Shown here: piece by piece, positions 36,470 through 44,948 of the stretch
How positions within the stretch are numbered: position 1 is the stretch's first letter
Layout: every line of letters starts with the position of its first letter
From: Asaia lannensis NBRC 102526
GTDB taxonomy: Bacteria > Pseudomonadota > Alphaproteobacteria > Acetobacterales > Acetobacteraceae
Direction of reading: 5' to 3'
DNA length: 64,000 nucleotides
Assembly (NCBI RefSeq): GCF_024054035.1
Contig: NZ_JAMXQU010000004.1
Span: 1 to 64,000 of the forward strand
Program-made: the position numbers and the translations under genes
The notes under the pieces: generated by a model
The model's input: only the letters and a program-made list of their open reading frames with translations
The model's database searches: none
Told to the model about the DNA's origin: nothing

Positions 36470-38029
36470 TTGTCTTCGTCCGTATTGCGCCGTCTTTCCT
36501 TCCCTAGGGCCGTCTCCATGGCGGCGCTTCTGCCTCTGTCATGCGTGGCTGCAAACGCCTATGCGGTTCCGACTGCGGCCGATGCGCAGAGCGTGGCCCC
36601 AGCCACGACAACCGAAACGCACGCCATCCGTTCCGATATCACGCCGCCGGCACAGCCGGGCGACCGCGGAGCGACCGGGGCAGGGGCTTTCCCTGCCGTC
36701 CAGGTTCAGGCGCCGCTCCCCGTTCTGCATGAGGATACGACTGTCGCACCGCTTCCACGGCCTGAGGCGATCTTTGTCGATCCCTATGGAGTCAATTCGT
36801 GGTTTCGCGAACATGGTGTGGCGATCCTGCTGGACAACACCAACGAAATGGCAGGTATGATCACCGCTCCGACGAAGGGGCTGGGGCTGCGTCAGGGGGC
36901 GAGTAACACCGGTCAGTATTCGATGGAGAACGATATCGACTGGGAGCGCCTTGCCGGGTGGGACGGGTTTTCGACCCATGCGGTGATCGTTGGCCGTTAC
37001 GGTATTCCTGCCAGCCGCATGTTCGGTGACAACCTCAATCCCAGCCAGGAAATCTATGGCGGTGGCGGCAATGTGTTCGTCCATCTGGTCTATGCCTATG
37101 GCGAAGAGACGCTTCTGGACGACCGGCTCGATATCGCTGCGGGCCGCATGTCGTTCCTGTCCGACTTTTCGGCCAATCCGCTCTACTGCAACTTCATGAA
37201 CAATGCCTTTTGCGGTAACCCCAAGGCATCGAGCGATAACACGGCCCATGCATCCTACCCCGACGCCAACTGGGCTGCGCGCTTCCGTGTGAGACCTTCC
37301 GACGATACGATCCTGCAATTCGGCGTCTATTTCACACAGACCCAGTCCATCTACGGCAATGCGCAGATGCGTACGGGCTTCAAGTTCAACGGCGCGACCA
37401 TCGATGGCGAGGCCATGCCGGTCGAGTTCGTCTGGACGCCGCGTTTCGGTCATGACCACTCACTGCCGGGTCATTACAAGGCGGGTTTTGCCTATGACAC
37501 GGCCGACCATAAAGACAATTACTATGACGGCAACGGCAATCCTTTCGCACTGAGCGGTCTGGCGGCACGTACTGTTCATGGGGCCTGGGCCGCCTGGGGG
37601 CTGGCTGACCAGATGGTCTATCATCATCCCGGTCAGGCGCCCGATGCCGGTGTGACCCTGATCGGTGCAGCCTATTTCAACAAGGCACAGACACAGACGC
37701 GTGCCGATCAGCTCTCCTTCGGTGTGCTAGACCGTGGTTTCTGGAAATCGCGTCCGCTCGATGCCGTGGGTGTGAACTTTTCATGGACGCATGTTTCCGA
37801 CGATCTGACACGCTCCCAGCGTCTTTATGCCATGCAGAATTTGCCTCTGCCCAACGGCTCCCTGTTCCCGCAGACAAGCGCCTATGTGGTCGAGGCCATG
37901 TACCAGATCCATGTGTTCCGGGGCATAACCTTTGCGCCTGATTTCCAGTATTATTTCAATCCCGGCGGGCAGAAAGAGCTGAACAATCAGGCGCTTCTGG
38001 GCTTCAAGAGCCATATAGAAATCTTCTGA
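36470..38029 (+). CDS. OprB-family carbohydrate-selective porin
   Basis: 519 residues with TTG start at 36470 (GGGAG ~13 nt upstream); an ATG at 36518 is an alternative but would shorten the signal peptide n-region. Signal ends near NAYAVP. A Pro/Ala-rich linker precedes the barrel, which shows NSWFREHGVAILLDNTNEMAGM, FSTHAVIVGRYG, LDIAAGRMSFLSDFS, and AQTQTRADQLSFGVLDRG before a C-terminal SHIEIF. Conserved in acetic acid bacteria as the outer-membrane entry of glucose and other sugars. An AT-rich 216-bp leader precedes it. Confidence 0.9.
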   Translation: MSSSVLRRLSFPRAVSMAALLPLSCVAANAYAVPTAADAQSVAPATTTETHAIRSDITPPAQPGDRGATGAGAFPAVQVQAPLPVLHEDTTVAPLPRPEAIFVDPYGVNSWFREHGVAILLDNTNEMAGMITAPTKGLGLRQGASNTGQYSMENDIDWERLAGWDGFSTHAVIVGRYGIPASRMFGDNLNPSQEIYGGGGNVFVHLVYAYGEETLLDDRLDIAAGRMSFLSDFSANPLYCNFMNNAFCGNPKASSDNTAHASYPDANWAARFRVRPSDDTILQFGVYFTQTQSIYGNAQMRTGFKFNGATIDGEAMPVEFVWTPRFGHDHSLPGHYKAGFAYDTADHKDNYYDGNGNPFALSGLAARTVHGAWAAWGLADQMVYHHPGQAPDAGVTLIGAAYFNKAQTQTRADQLSFGVLDRGFWKSRPLDAVGVNFSWTHVSDDLTRSQRLYAMQNLPLPNGSLFPQTSAYVVEAMYQIHVFRGITFAPDFQYYFNPGGQKELNNQALLGFKSHIEIF

Positions 38030-38148
38030 AAAATAGTGGGGGGCAACCATGCCCCTCTCTCGATTGTTGCAATGACCCCGGATGAAACGACGGCCCTGAA
38101 CGGATGCCGTCGTTTCATCACTCTGCGCCCCAATCGAGAGAAAAGCCC

Positions 38149-39981
38149 ATGACGCATGATCTTCCCGCACTGGCCCGGGATCTGTCTCCCTCCGGGCCTC
38201 TCGACGGGTTCTGGCCTATCGAAGACTATGCCGCTCTCGGTGACGGGCGCTGCGTTGCCCTTATGGCACCCGATGGCAGTGTGGACTGGCTATGTGTGCC
38301 CAACATCGATTCACCCCCCATGTTCGACCGTCTGCTGCATCGTCCGGGTGGATTTTTCCAGATACGCCCAGTGGGCGCCTTTCGCGCAACCCGGCGCTAT
38401 CGTGAAGACAGTAATGTGCTCGAAACGCTGATCGAGACGGAGCATGGCACGGCGCGCATGACGGACTCGCTCAACAGCACGCTGGCCGGACGCCTGCCCT
38501 GGACCGAATTTGCCCGGCGCATCGAGGGGCTCACCGGTCGCATGACTTTCGTCGTGCGCTTTCGTCTCGGGACACGCTGCGGCACGGTCGCGCCCTGGAT
38601 ACAGACAACGGAGAACGGCAACATCTTCCATGTGGGGTCGGTGCTCGCCCATATGGTCCATACCGATAACATGCGTATCCTGCGCGAGGAGGATGAGGCC
38701 ATAGAGGCCGAAATCGTTGTCGGTGAGAAGACCCATGCGCTGGTCGCGCTGGTCGCGACCGAAAACGAGCCACTGGCCGTGCCGACTGTCGAAGAGATCG
38801 ATGCGCGTATCGATACGAGCGATGAGGCATGGCGCAACTGGGCCGACACGCTGCACTATGACGGCCCTTATCGCGAACAGGTCCGCCGCAGTGCGCTGTC
38901 ACTCAAATTGCTGCTTTATTCATCGAGCGGCGCCATTGCGGCGGCGGCCACGACATCGCTGCCCGAGCGCCTGCGTGACGGCAAGAACTGGGATTACCGT
39001 TTTGCCTGGATACGCGATGCCGCCTATGTGGCGAATGCCTTCCTGCGCCTCGGGGCCGTCGCCGAGGTCAAGGCGGCATTGGCCTGGCTCGTCCATCGCC
39101 TGGGTGAGGAGGGACCTCTCGTCATGTACGGGCTTTCAGGACAGAAGGTCGATGATGAAATCGTTTATGATGAGGTAGAGGGATATCGCGGTATCAAGCC
39201 CGTTGTGAGCGGCAACCGTGCCTCAGGTCAGCATCAGCACGGCATTTACGGCGATATTTTCGAGACGGCTGCCCTGTTCGTGTCGCGCGGCAATCTGCTC
39301 GACCAGAAAACAGCGGGGCTTCTGGCCGATCTGGCCGATCGTTGCGCCGATCACTGGAGGCAGAAAGATGCAGGCATCTGGGAGCTGACAGAAGACCAGC
39401 ATTACACCATGTCCAAAATCAGCTGCTGGCAGGCGCTCGACCGGGCATGCCAGATGGCTGAACGTGGTCACCTTGCCAAGGATCGCGCCCCGCGCTGGGC
39501 GCGTGAGAAAGACCGTATTCTCGACTGGATCGATCGCGAATGCTGGTGTGACAAACGCAAGGCCTATCTGTTCTATCCCGGTTCTGATGGGCTCGACGCC
39601 TCCATGGCGCTTGCCGTACCGTTCGGCCTCGACCGTCATGAGCGCATGCTGTCCACGTTGCACGCCATACGCGAGGAACTCGGTCATGGGCCGTTCCTGT
39701 TCCGTTATACGGGAATGCGTGAGGAAGAGGGCGCGTTCCTCGCCTGTTCCTGCTGGATGGTGGAAGCCCTATATCTGCTCGGAGAGAAAGACGAGGCCGA
39801 GGCACTTTATGCCTCATTCATCGACAAACTGCCGAAAAATACGGGGATCATCGCTGAAATGATCAATCCTGAAACAGGCGCCTATCTGGGCAACACACCA
39901 CAGGGTCTGAGCCATCTGGGAGTGATCCACGCCGCCTGTGCGCTGGCGGGAAACAGGATGAAGGCGTTCGATCTGTCCTGA
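38149..39981 (+). CDS. GH15 glycosidase (glucoamylase/trehalase-like)
   Basis: 610 residues from ATG 38149, where family similarity starts (DGFWPIEDYAALGDGRCVALMAPDGSVDWLCVPNIDSPPMFD); ATG 38104 adds 15 residues without support. Beta-sandwich N-terminal domain, then the (alpha/alpha)6 barrel with GKNWDYRFAWIRDAAYVANAFLRLGA, GIWELTEDQHYTMSKISCWQALDRA and REEEGAFLACSCWMVEALYLLGE. No signal peptide, so intracellular; substrates may be trehalose or short maltooligosaccharides. The adjacent OprB porin would be consistent with a sugar use unit, but they are not tightly coupled. Confidence 0.9.
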   Translation: MTHDLPALARDLSPSGPLDGFWPIEDYAALGDGRCVALMAPDGSVDWLCVPNIDSPPMFDRLLHRPGGFFQIRPVGAFRATRRYREDSNVLETLIETEHGTARMTDSLNSTLAGRLPWTEFARRIEGLTGRMTFVVRFRLGTRCGTVAPWIQTTENGNIFHVGSVLAHMVHTDNMRILREEDEAIEAEIVVGEKTHALVALVATENEPLAVPTVEEIDARIDTSDEAWRNWADTLHYDGPYREQVRRSALSLKLLLYSSSGAIAAAATTSLPERLRDGKNWDYRFAWIRDAAYVANAFLRLGAVAEVKAALAWLVHRLGEEGPLVMYGLSGQKVDDEIVYDEVEGYRGIKPVVSGNRASGQHQHGIYGDIFETAALFVSRGNLLDQKTAGLLADLADRCADHWRQKDAGIWELTEDQHYTMSKISCWQALDRACQMAERGHLAKDRAPRWAREKDRILDWIDRECWCDKRKAYLFYPGSDGLDASMALAVPFGLDRHERMLSTLHAIREELGHGPFLFRYTGMREEEGAFLACSCWMVEALYLLGEKDEAEALYASFIDKLPKNTGIIAEMINPETGAYLGNTPQGLSHLGVIHAACALAGNRMKAFDLS

Positions 39982-40004
39982 CGCTGCGCGTCATCGAGGT
40001 ATGA

Positions 40005-40031
40005 GCGTGAGCGACTATAGCGCGCTCACGC
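40005..40031 (+). terminator. hairpin after the GH15 gene
   Basis: GCGTGAGCG / CGCTCACGC, 9 bp perfect, 9-nt loop, 24 nt after the stop. No T run, so only a possible terminator. Confidence 0.4.
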
Positions 40032-40141
40032 AGACGCTGCTTAATGCCGGGCAAGGGTCCTGAAACAAGCTCTGCACAATCAGGGCCGTGCCCTGTTACC
40101 GTTGTTTTCAGAATTGGCGGCAACGCAGGCTTATGCGCATT

Positions 40142-40696
40142 TCATTCGTAATTCGGTTTGCAGCGATCCAGAGCCTGCACCGCAACCTCGCCAAATTCGA
40201 GATCGCTCAGGTTGATCGAAGCATGAAAGACCTTGCCGAAATTCTCATTGGTCCCCCAGGCGGAATGGTGCGCGCCACTGCCGCGAGAAGCGACCATTTC
40301 TACCTGATCCCCCTGATTTTCAGGCCAGTCTACAAAAACCAATGCCGATTTTGACATGGCAGTCAGAAGGTCCTTGAAGCCGAACGCCTGCTGGATACGC
40401 AGCCAGAACTCATTAAATCTGGCGCCCGATTCTGGCTTCATGGAATTAAAGGGCTCATCCGGGATTGGCGTGGGCAAGTGAGCCCCGAAATCCTCACTGC
40501 TATACAGTGCCTTCTTGAGGTTTTCCCCGATCCACTCTGTTGTAGCCTGTTTTCGGGGGATGAAAGTCGACCAACCAGAGCGGGAGAAGTGACTTCCCCC
40601 CCAGCGTTCCAGGCAGATTACGGCCAAATATTTTTTGGTGCGGATGACCTCGGCACGCCGGGTTGGGATCTGCCAGGAAGGAATGAGGGTGCTCAT
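40142..40696 (-). CDS. array gene copy 1 (third in transcription order), immunity-like protein
   Basis: 184 residues. Starts STLIPSWQIPTRRAEVIRTKKY, then CLERWGGSHFSRSGWSTFIPR, a central IGENLKKALYSSEDFGA and PDEPFNSMKPESGAR, and ends QALDRCKPNYE. No signal peptide or membrane helix, acidic overall, cytoplasmic. I do not recognise the family with certainty; size, copy number and arrangement resemble orphan immunity proteins (CdiI-like) of toxin systems. Start overlaps the preceding 34-codon ORF by ATGA, with AGGA 8 nt upstream. Compared with the other copies it has THLPTPIP and RFNEF where copies 2 and 3 differ. No toxin gene is adjacent. Last gene of the array; downstream, only a five-codon frame follows its ATGA. 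Confidence 0.7.
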   Translation of the reverse strand: MSTLIPSWQIPTRRAEVIRTKKYLAVICLERWGGSHFSRSGWSTFIPRKQATTEWIGENLKKALYSSEDFGAHLPTPIPDEPFNSMKPESGARFNEFWLRIQQAFGFKDLLTAMSKSALVFVDWPENQGDQVEMVASRGSGAHHSAWGTNENFGKVFHASINLSDLEFGEVAVQALDRCKPNYE

Positions 40697-40797
40697 GCGA
40701 TGTCCTGCTTCGGTGATACGATATCTGCAATACCGAAATCGATGGTCTTAATGCGCATCTGAAGGGCAGCGGCGACACGGTTTCTCGCATGTTTCAT
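40693..40797 (-). CDS. 34-codon coupled ORF, copy 1
   Basis: Start ATG overlaps the stop of array gene copy 2 (ATGA) and its stop overlaps the start of array gene copy 1 (ATGA), so the three frames are read as a relay. The peptide begins MKHARNRVAAALQMRIKTID and ends in SPKQDIA. It differs from its sister ORF at 41345-41449 at several residues, yet length and frame are kept. It could be a remnant of a longer protein's C-terminus (for example a toxin) or a coupling leader. Not a recognised family. Confidence 0.5.
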   Translation of the reverse strand: MKHARNRVAAALQMRIKTIDFGIADIVSPKQDIA

Positions 40798-41348
40798 GCG
40801 TAATTCGGTTTGCAGCGATCCAGCGCCTGCACCGCAACCTCGCCAAATTCGAGATCGCTCAGGTTGATCGAAGCATGAAAGACCTTGCCGAAATCCTCAT
40901 TGGTTCCCCAGGCTGAATGGTGCGCGCCACTGCCGCGAGAAGAAAGCATTTCGACCTCATCATCCTTATCCTCAGGCCAGTCTACAAAAATTAATGCTGA
41001 TTTCGACTTGGCAGTCAGAATATCCTTGAAGCCGAACTCCTGCTGGATACGCAGCCAGAATTCATGAGATCTGGCGCCCGATTCTGGCTTCATGGAGTTA
41101 AAAGGCTCGTCTGGAAGAGGCCGAGGTAAATGCGCCCCGAAATCCTCACTGCTATACAGTGCCTTCTTGAGGTTTTCCCCGATCCACTCCGTTGTAGCCT
41201 GTTTGCGAGGGATGAAAGTCGACCAGCCAGAGCGGGAGAAGTGACTTCCTCCCCAGCGCTCCATGCAGATTACAGCCACATATTTCTTGGTGCGGATGAG
41301 CTGGGCGCGACGAGTGGGGATCTGCCAGGAGGGAATGACGGTACTCAT
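40794..41348 (-). CDS. array gene copy 2 (second in transcription order), immunity-like protein
   Basis: 184 residues, colinear with the two other copies. Distinct residues: RRAQLIRTKKYVAVICMERW, RSHEFWLRIQQEFGFKDILTAKSKS, and PEDKDDEVEMLSSRGSG. The ATG at 41348 is used rather than an in-frame ATG at 41495, because the intervening 49 codons run through the end of copy 3 and the 34-codon ORF in another frame. Coupled at both ends by ATGA. Same uncertainty about family as for copy 1. Confidence 0.7.
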   Translation of the reverse strand: MSTVIPSWQIPTRRAQLIRTKKYVAVICMERWGGSHFSRSGWSTFIPRKQATTEWIGENLKKALYSSEDFGAHLPRPLPDEPFNSMKPESGARSHEFWLRIQQEFGFKDILTAKSKSALIFVDWPEDKDDEVEMLSSRGSGAHHSAWGTNEDFGKVFHASINLSDLEFGEVAVQALDRCKPNYA

Positions 41349-41449
41349 GCGATGTCCTGCTTCGGTGATTCGATATCCGCAATACCGAAATCGATGGTTT
41401 TGGCGCGCATTTGAGGGGCAGCGTCGACACGGTTTTTCGCATGTTTCAT
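41345..41449 (-). CDS. 34-codon coupled ORF, copy 2
   Basis: Begins MKHAKNRVDAAPQMRAKTID and ends SPKQDIA, with ATGA overlaps to array gene copy 3 upstream and copy 2 downstream. Conserved with the sister ORF at 40693-40797 in length, frame and most residues. Ahead of copy 3 (41997 and higher) only the last residues (KQDIA) of this ORF are present, joined to an unrelated reading frame. Confidence 0.5.
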   Translation of the reverse strand: MKHAKNRVDAAPQMRAKTIDFGIADIESPKQDIA

Positions 41450-42000
41450 GCGTAATTCGGTTTGCAGCGATCCAGAGCCTGCACCGCGACCTCACCGAAT
41501 TCGAGGTCGCTCAGGTTGATCGAAGCATGAAAGACCTTGCCGAAATTCTCATTGGTCCCCCAGGCGGAATGGTGCGCGCCACTGCCGCGAGAAGCGACCA
41601 TTTCTACCTGATCCCCCTGATTTTCAGGCCAGTCTACAAAAACCAATGCCGATTTTGACATGGCAGTCAGAAGGTCCTTGAAGCCGAATTCCTGCTGGAT
41701 ACGCAGCCAGAATTCATTCGATCTGGCTCCCGATTCTGGCTTCATGGAATCAAAGGGTTCGTCTGGAAGAGGCCGAGGCAAGCTAGCCCCGAAATCCTCA
41801 CTGCTATACAGTGCCTTCTTGAGGTTTTCCCCGATCCATTCCGTTGGAGCCTGTTTGCGAGGGATGAAAGTCGACCAGCCGGAGCGGGAGAAATGACTTC
41901 CTCCCCAGCGTTCCAGGCAGATTACGGCCACATATTTTTTGGTGCGGATTACCTCGGCACGACGGGTGGGGATCTGCCAGGAAGGAATGACCTTGGTCAT
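41446..42000 (-). CDS. array gene copy 3 (first in transcription order), immunity-like protein
   Basis: 184 residues from ATG 42000; frame similarity with the other copies begins at TKVIPSWQIPTRR. A longer start at 42039 would add residues not present in the sisters. Differences include RKQAPTEW, GASLPRPLPDEPFDSM and RSNEFWLRIQQEFGF. Upstream, the AAGCAGGACATCGCATGA junction is identical to that of the other units, then sequence diverges, marking the border of the duplicated segment. Presumably the first gene expressed; no clear promoter located. Confidence 0.7.
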   Translation of the reverse strand: MTKVIPSWQIPTRRAEVIRTKKYVAVICLERWGGSHFSRSGWSTFIPRKQAPTEWIGENLKKALYSSEDFGASLPRPLPDEPFDSMKPESGARSNEFWLRIQQEFGFKDLLTAMSKSALVFVDWPENQGDQVEMVASRGSGAHHSAWGTNENFGKVFHASINLSDLEFGEVAVQALDRCKPNYA

Positions 42001-42685
42001 GCGATGTCCTGCTTCTGATATGAGTGAACCGGGATACACGGGCCTTCGTCATTGAGATAGCACAAGACCGCATTTCCTCAGGCGGGTTGGGCCGCCCCGG
42101 CTATTGAGAGCATTCATCAAGCGACCCACGGCTGTATGCTGCTCTCAGGATGACCAACTTCCTTGATGTCCATAATAAGGGAAATGAATCATAGGGCGTA
42201 TGATTCAGCTCAATCCTGCAGCGCCTTATGCAAATACCCGGGGACCGGTTTCCCGATGACTGCACGAGAAAGCCCGATGTTTTTTATAAACCGTACCGGT
42301 CAACCGAGCGATTGTCATCTGCGCTGAGATTATGCGTTGAGAGCGGTTGTGTGGTTTTGTTGGGCAAAGGGCCTGTCTGCATGGATATGTCTTGGAAATG
42401 CGGTCGTGATGAACACGGGTCTGATGAAGAGATCTCGAAGACCCTATCCCGCTTTCTTCTATGAAGGTGCCAAGGCGCGTTTTCGACAAGGGTAGGTAAG
42501 GCGTCATGGATTGGTCGTGCGGCTGTCTACGGTGCTGCCAGAGTGGTTCCAGCGTGGTAGATGTGGGCAATGAGAGCCTTCCATACGAAATAAAAACAGC
42601 ATCAATCACCGTGTATGAAGGTTCTAAATCAGATGATTAGTGCAGCTGGATTTTTCTAGCCGCATCGCATGGTAATGCTTTTTAA
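42001..42685. other. gene-free debris with an inverted repeat
   Basis: No supportable coding frame. On the minus strand a frame running to the ATGA at 41997 ends in VHSYQKQDIA, possibly the remnant of a truncated gene upstream of the array. TGAATCATA-GGGCG-TATGATTCA at 42185-42207 is a perfect 9-bp inverted repeat that could be a mobile-element end or hairpin. The patch of mixed composition suggests past recombination. Confidence 0.5.
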
Positions 42686-43321
42686 TCATAGTTTGGGCCC
42701 TACGAAATACTCGCTGGAAAAAATAAAATTTCCGTTTACGCCAGGATTGATAATATCGAGAATAGATTGCATTTCGGGGATGCTTATATCTTGCTTATCA
42801 GCAAATGGAAGTGAATTATAAATAAATACGAAATTTGAATAAACGAAATCGCCTTTATCGTTTTCGTCGACTCTATCCACGTCATTAAGAAGCAAACCTA
42901 TCGCTACCAATTTTTTGTCTGGATCGATGATCATCATCCCCAAATCATTAGCACTTCCCAGCTCTGAGCTGCCACCCAGAGCAATATATCCATCTTTCTG
43001 AGCCGTGGCGGCCGTGTTGTGACGCTGCCAAGTCGTCCTCATGGTACGGTCAAGCCTCTTCCGAGATGCATCGCTGAACTGGGACAGATTGGCATTTTTA
43101 TACATGGTTTGAGCACAGCTCAGCAGTAACGCAGCGCCCTTGGGATTGACGATCCTGTAGTCCGCAAAACAAAGCTCGGCAGGGCTTCCGTCTGGAAGCT
43201 TTTTTCCCTCCGAAAAAGAGGGAATATCCGGAAAATAGCATTTATTTTCTTCTGCATACGGCTTGGATGAGAAAACCAGCAAGAGACACATAGAGGCCGT
43301 AATAAAAATAATCTTTGACAT
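42686..43321 (-). CDS. secreted protein of unknown function
   Basis: 211 residues. Signal peptide (KIIFITASMCLLLVFSSKPYAEE), cleavage near residue 23-24. Mature part: CYFPDIPSFSEGKKLPDGSPAELCFADYRIVNPKGAALLLSCAQTMY, three Cys, a Gly/Ser patch (LGGSSELGSAND), and a C-terminal region rich in Asn and Phe. No family recognised; no membrane segment in the mature part. Base composition is markedly AT-rich and codon usage unlike the flanking GC-rich genes, pointing to horizontal transfer. Same strand and just upstream of the array, so it belongs to the same accessory patch. Confidence 0.75.
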   Translation of the reverse strand: MSKIIFITASMCLLLVFSSKPYAEENKCYFPDIPSFSEGKKLPDGSPAELCFADYRIVNPKGAALLLSCAQTMYKNANLSQFSDASRKRLDRTMRTTWQRHNTAATAQKDGYIALGGSSELGSANDLGMMIIDPDKKLVAIGLLLNDVDRVDENDKGDFVYSNFVFIYNSLPFADKQDISIPEMQSILDIINPGVNGNFIFSSEYFVGPKL

Positions 43322-43865
43322 CGTTTTATCCAGATATTAATCATGTTGATTATTCATCGATAATCGTGATGTATACGATCTTGTATTGAGAATTAATCTC
43401 AAACTCTGAATAAATACCACATTTATCGTGTTGGTGCCACATTTGTGATTGTGTCTGTTGCATCTGTATATGATCAAATGGGAGCTACGGCCTTCTCTCT
43501 AGGTTTGGGATGATTAACCGAAAACACCTTCATCACGCGACGGCCATATCATTCAGGGTGATTGCCCTTACGGAAACTACGCGGTCGATCGTGAACCGTC
43601 CGCATGTCAACTGGTGGTCCGTTGATTGTTCTGCGGCTGCTGATGAATGCCCCATCATCACGCTGAGGGGATCGTCCCGAGCCTGAGGTAAAACGCTTTG
43701 GCCACAAAATATCGTTTGCGGGACGGTTATCGTGACAAAGCCGTTTGCAGAGCGCGCTTCGAGCCAAAAACAGACAGATCTCGTAACAATTGCGCCCTAC
43801 GCAGATATTCGTGAGCGCTCTTACGGTTGGCTGCGTAAGAACGGGGACAGCTCATTTGGTACCGG
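43322..43865. other. 544-bp intergenic stretch
   Basis: AT-rich up to ~43500 (likely the promoter region of the secreted protein), then GC-richer without a supportable coding frame. Frames at 43549-43975 look like degenerate sequence; I could not match them to a transposase or other family. Confidence 0.4.
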
Positions 43866-44855
43866 TCAGCCGAGCGATTGTCCGGCAGCCCATGCGAGTG
43901 AGAGGGAATGCAGGCGCGCTGCCGGATCATATATCGGTGCGCTGAACATGAGTTCATCGGGGGCATGACGGGCAATGAAGTCTTTCATTCCTTCCGCGAC
44001 CTGATCCTGCGTGCCGATCAGGCTCGATGCCTGCACCGTATCGAGTTGATGGCTCAGCTCGCGCGACCAGGGCAGATCTTCCGGCGGCACGGGGGGGAGA
44101 ACCCGCCCCGGTCGTCCCTGGCGCAGGGCCGCCACGAACATGCGACGCGAGGTGGCCAGAAAATCGGCTTCCTCTGCCGTATCAGCGGCGATTACATTCA
44201 TGGCGAGCATGACATAGGGTGCGGCAAGATGCTCTGACGGACGGAACGTCTTGCGGTAGAGATGGATGGCCTGCTCCATCATCTGCGGTGCAAAATGTGA
44301 GGCAAAAGCGAAGGGCAGGCCCAGAGCTGCTGCCAGCTGTGCCGAGAACAACGACGAGCCGAGCAGCCAGATCGGTATATCGGCGCCTGCGCCCGGTGTG
44401 GCCACAACTCCGTTTGCGCCGCCTGTCGCCGCGAAATAGGCGATGAGCTCAAGCACATCTTCCGGGAAGCGTTCGGCATTATCTCCGTTTCTGCGCAAGG
44501 CACGCACGGTGCGTTGGTCAGAACCCGGCGCACGACCCAGGCCGAGATCGATGCGGCCGGGAAAAAGAGCTTCGAGCGTGCCGAACTGCTCGGCAATGAC
44601 GAGCGGGGCATGGTTGGGCAGCATGATACCGCCTGCACCGATACGCATGCGGTTGGTGGCGGCGGCAAGATGGCCGATCACGACACTTGTCGCGGCCGAA
44701 GCGATGCCGGGCATGGCATGATGCTCGGCCACCCAATAGCGATGATAGCCTAGAGCCTCGGCATGGACGGCCTGGTCGCGCGATTCCAGCAAGGCCTCGC
44801 GGACAGTGCCACCTTCGCGAATAAAGGATAGATCGAGTACGGAGAGCGGTATCAT
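43866..44855 (-). CDS. LLM-class flavin-dependent oxidoreductase
   Basis: 329 residues, TIM-barrel luciferase-like monooxygenase family using FMNH2 and O2. Typical blocks: [104 protein letters not shown], and [25 protein letters not shown]. Substrate cannot be told from sequence; members act on alkanesulfonates, amines or act as unspecific flavin reductases. Monocistronic, separated by a terminator from the ClC gene upstream. Confidence 0.9.
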   Translation of the reverse strand: MIPLSVLDLSFIREGGTVREALLESRDQAVHAEALGYHRYWVAEHHAMPGIASAATSVVIGHLAAATNRMRIGAGGIMLPNHAPLVIAEQFGTLEALFPGRIDLGLGRAPGSDQRTVRALRRNGDNAERFPEDVLELIAYFAATGGANGVVATPGAGADIPIWLLGSSLFSAQLAAALGLPFAFASHFAPQMMEQAIHLYRKTFRPSEHLAAPYVMLAMNVIAADTAEEADFLATSRRMFVAALRQGRPGRVLPPVPPEDLPWSRELSHQLDTVQASSLIGTQDQVAEGMKDFIARHAPDELMFSAPIYDPAARLHSLSLAWAAGQSLG

Positions 44856-44890
44856 ATCTCCGATATGGGGAGAGGAGAGACCGGCTGAAA

Positions 44891-44921
44891 GGGCCGCCGG
44901 GTTAATCCGGTCCGGCGGCCT
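44891..44921 (-). terminator. terminator of the ClC gene
   Basis: GGGCCGCCGG / CCGGCGGCCT stem around ~11-nt loop, with CTTTC on the minus-strand side, 28 nt after the ClC stop. Shares its core with the terminator at 22107. Confidence 0.75.
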
Positions 44922-44948
44922 TGCCCAAGGCGAGAATATTCCCAGGGA

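Larger units (their letters stand above)
40142..42000 (-). repeat. 652-bp tandem array (three units)
   Basis: The three 184-codon genes stop at 40142, 40794 and 41446, an exact 652-bp period. Each copy is about 90% identical by eye to its neighbours, including the 34-codon ORF between them. Frame and length are preserved in all copies, so differences have been filtered by selection or are very recent. Confidence 0.92.

Noticed and set aside
40142-42000. CRISPR array
   Set aside because: Period is 652 bp and each unit is a coding gene; no short repeat-spacer structure.
42226-42609. 127-codon frame as a gene
   Set aside because: Low-complexity, basic, no SD and no relatives recognised; it looks like debris or a non-coding frame.
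43549-43975. Transposase remnant
   Set aside because: I looked for IS5- or IS1182-type motifs but no DDE signature or terminal repeats could be made out.
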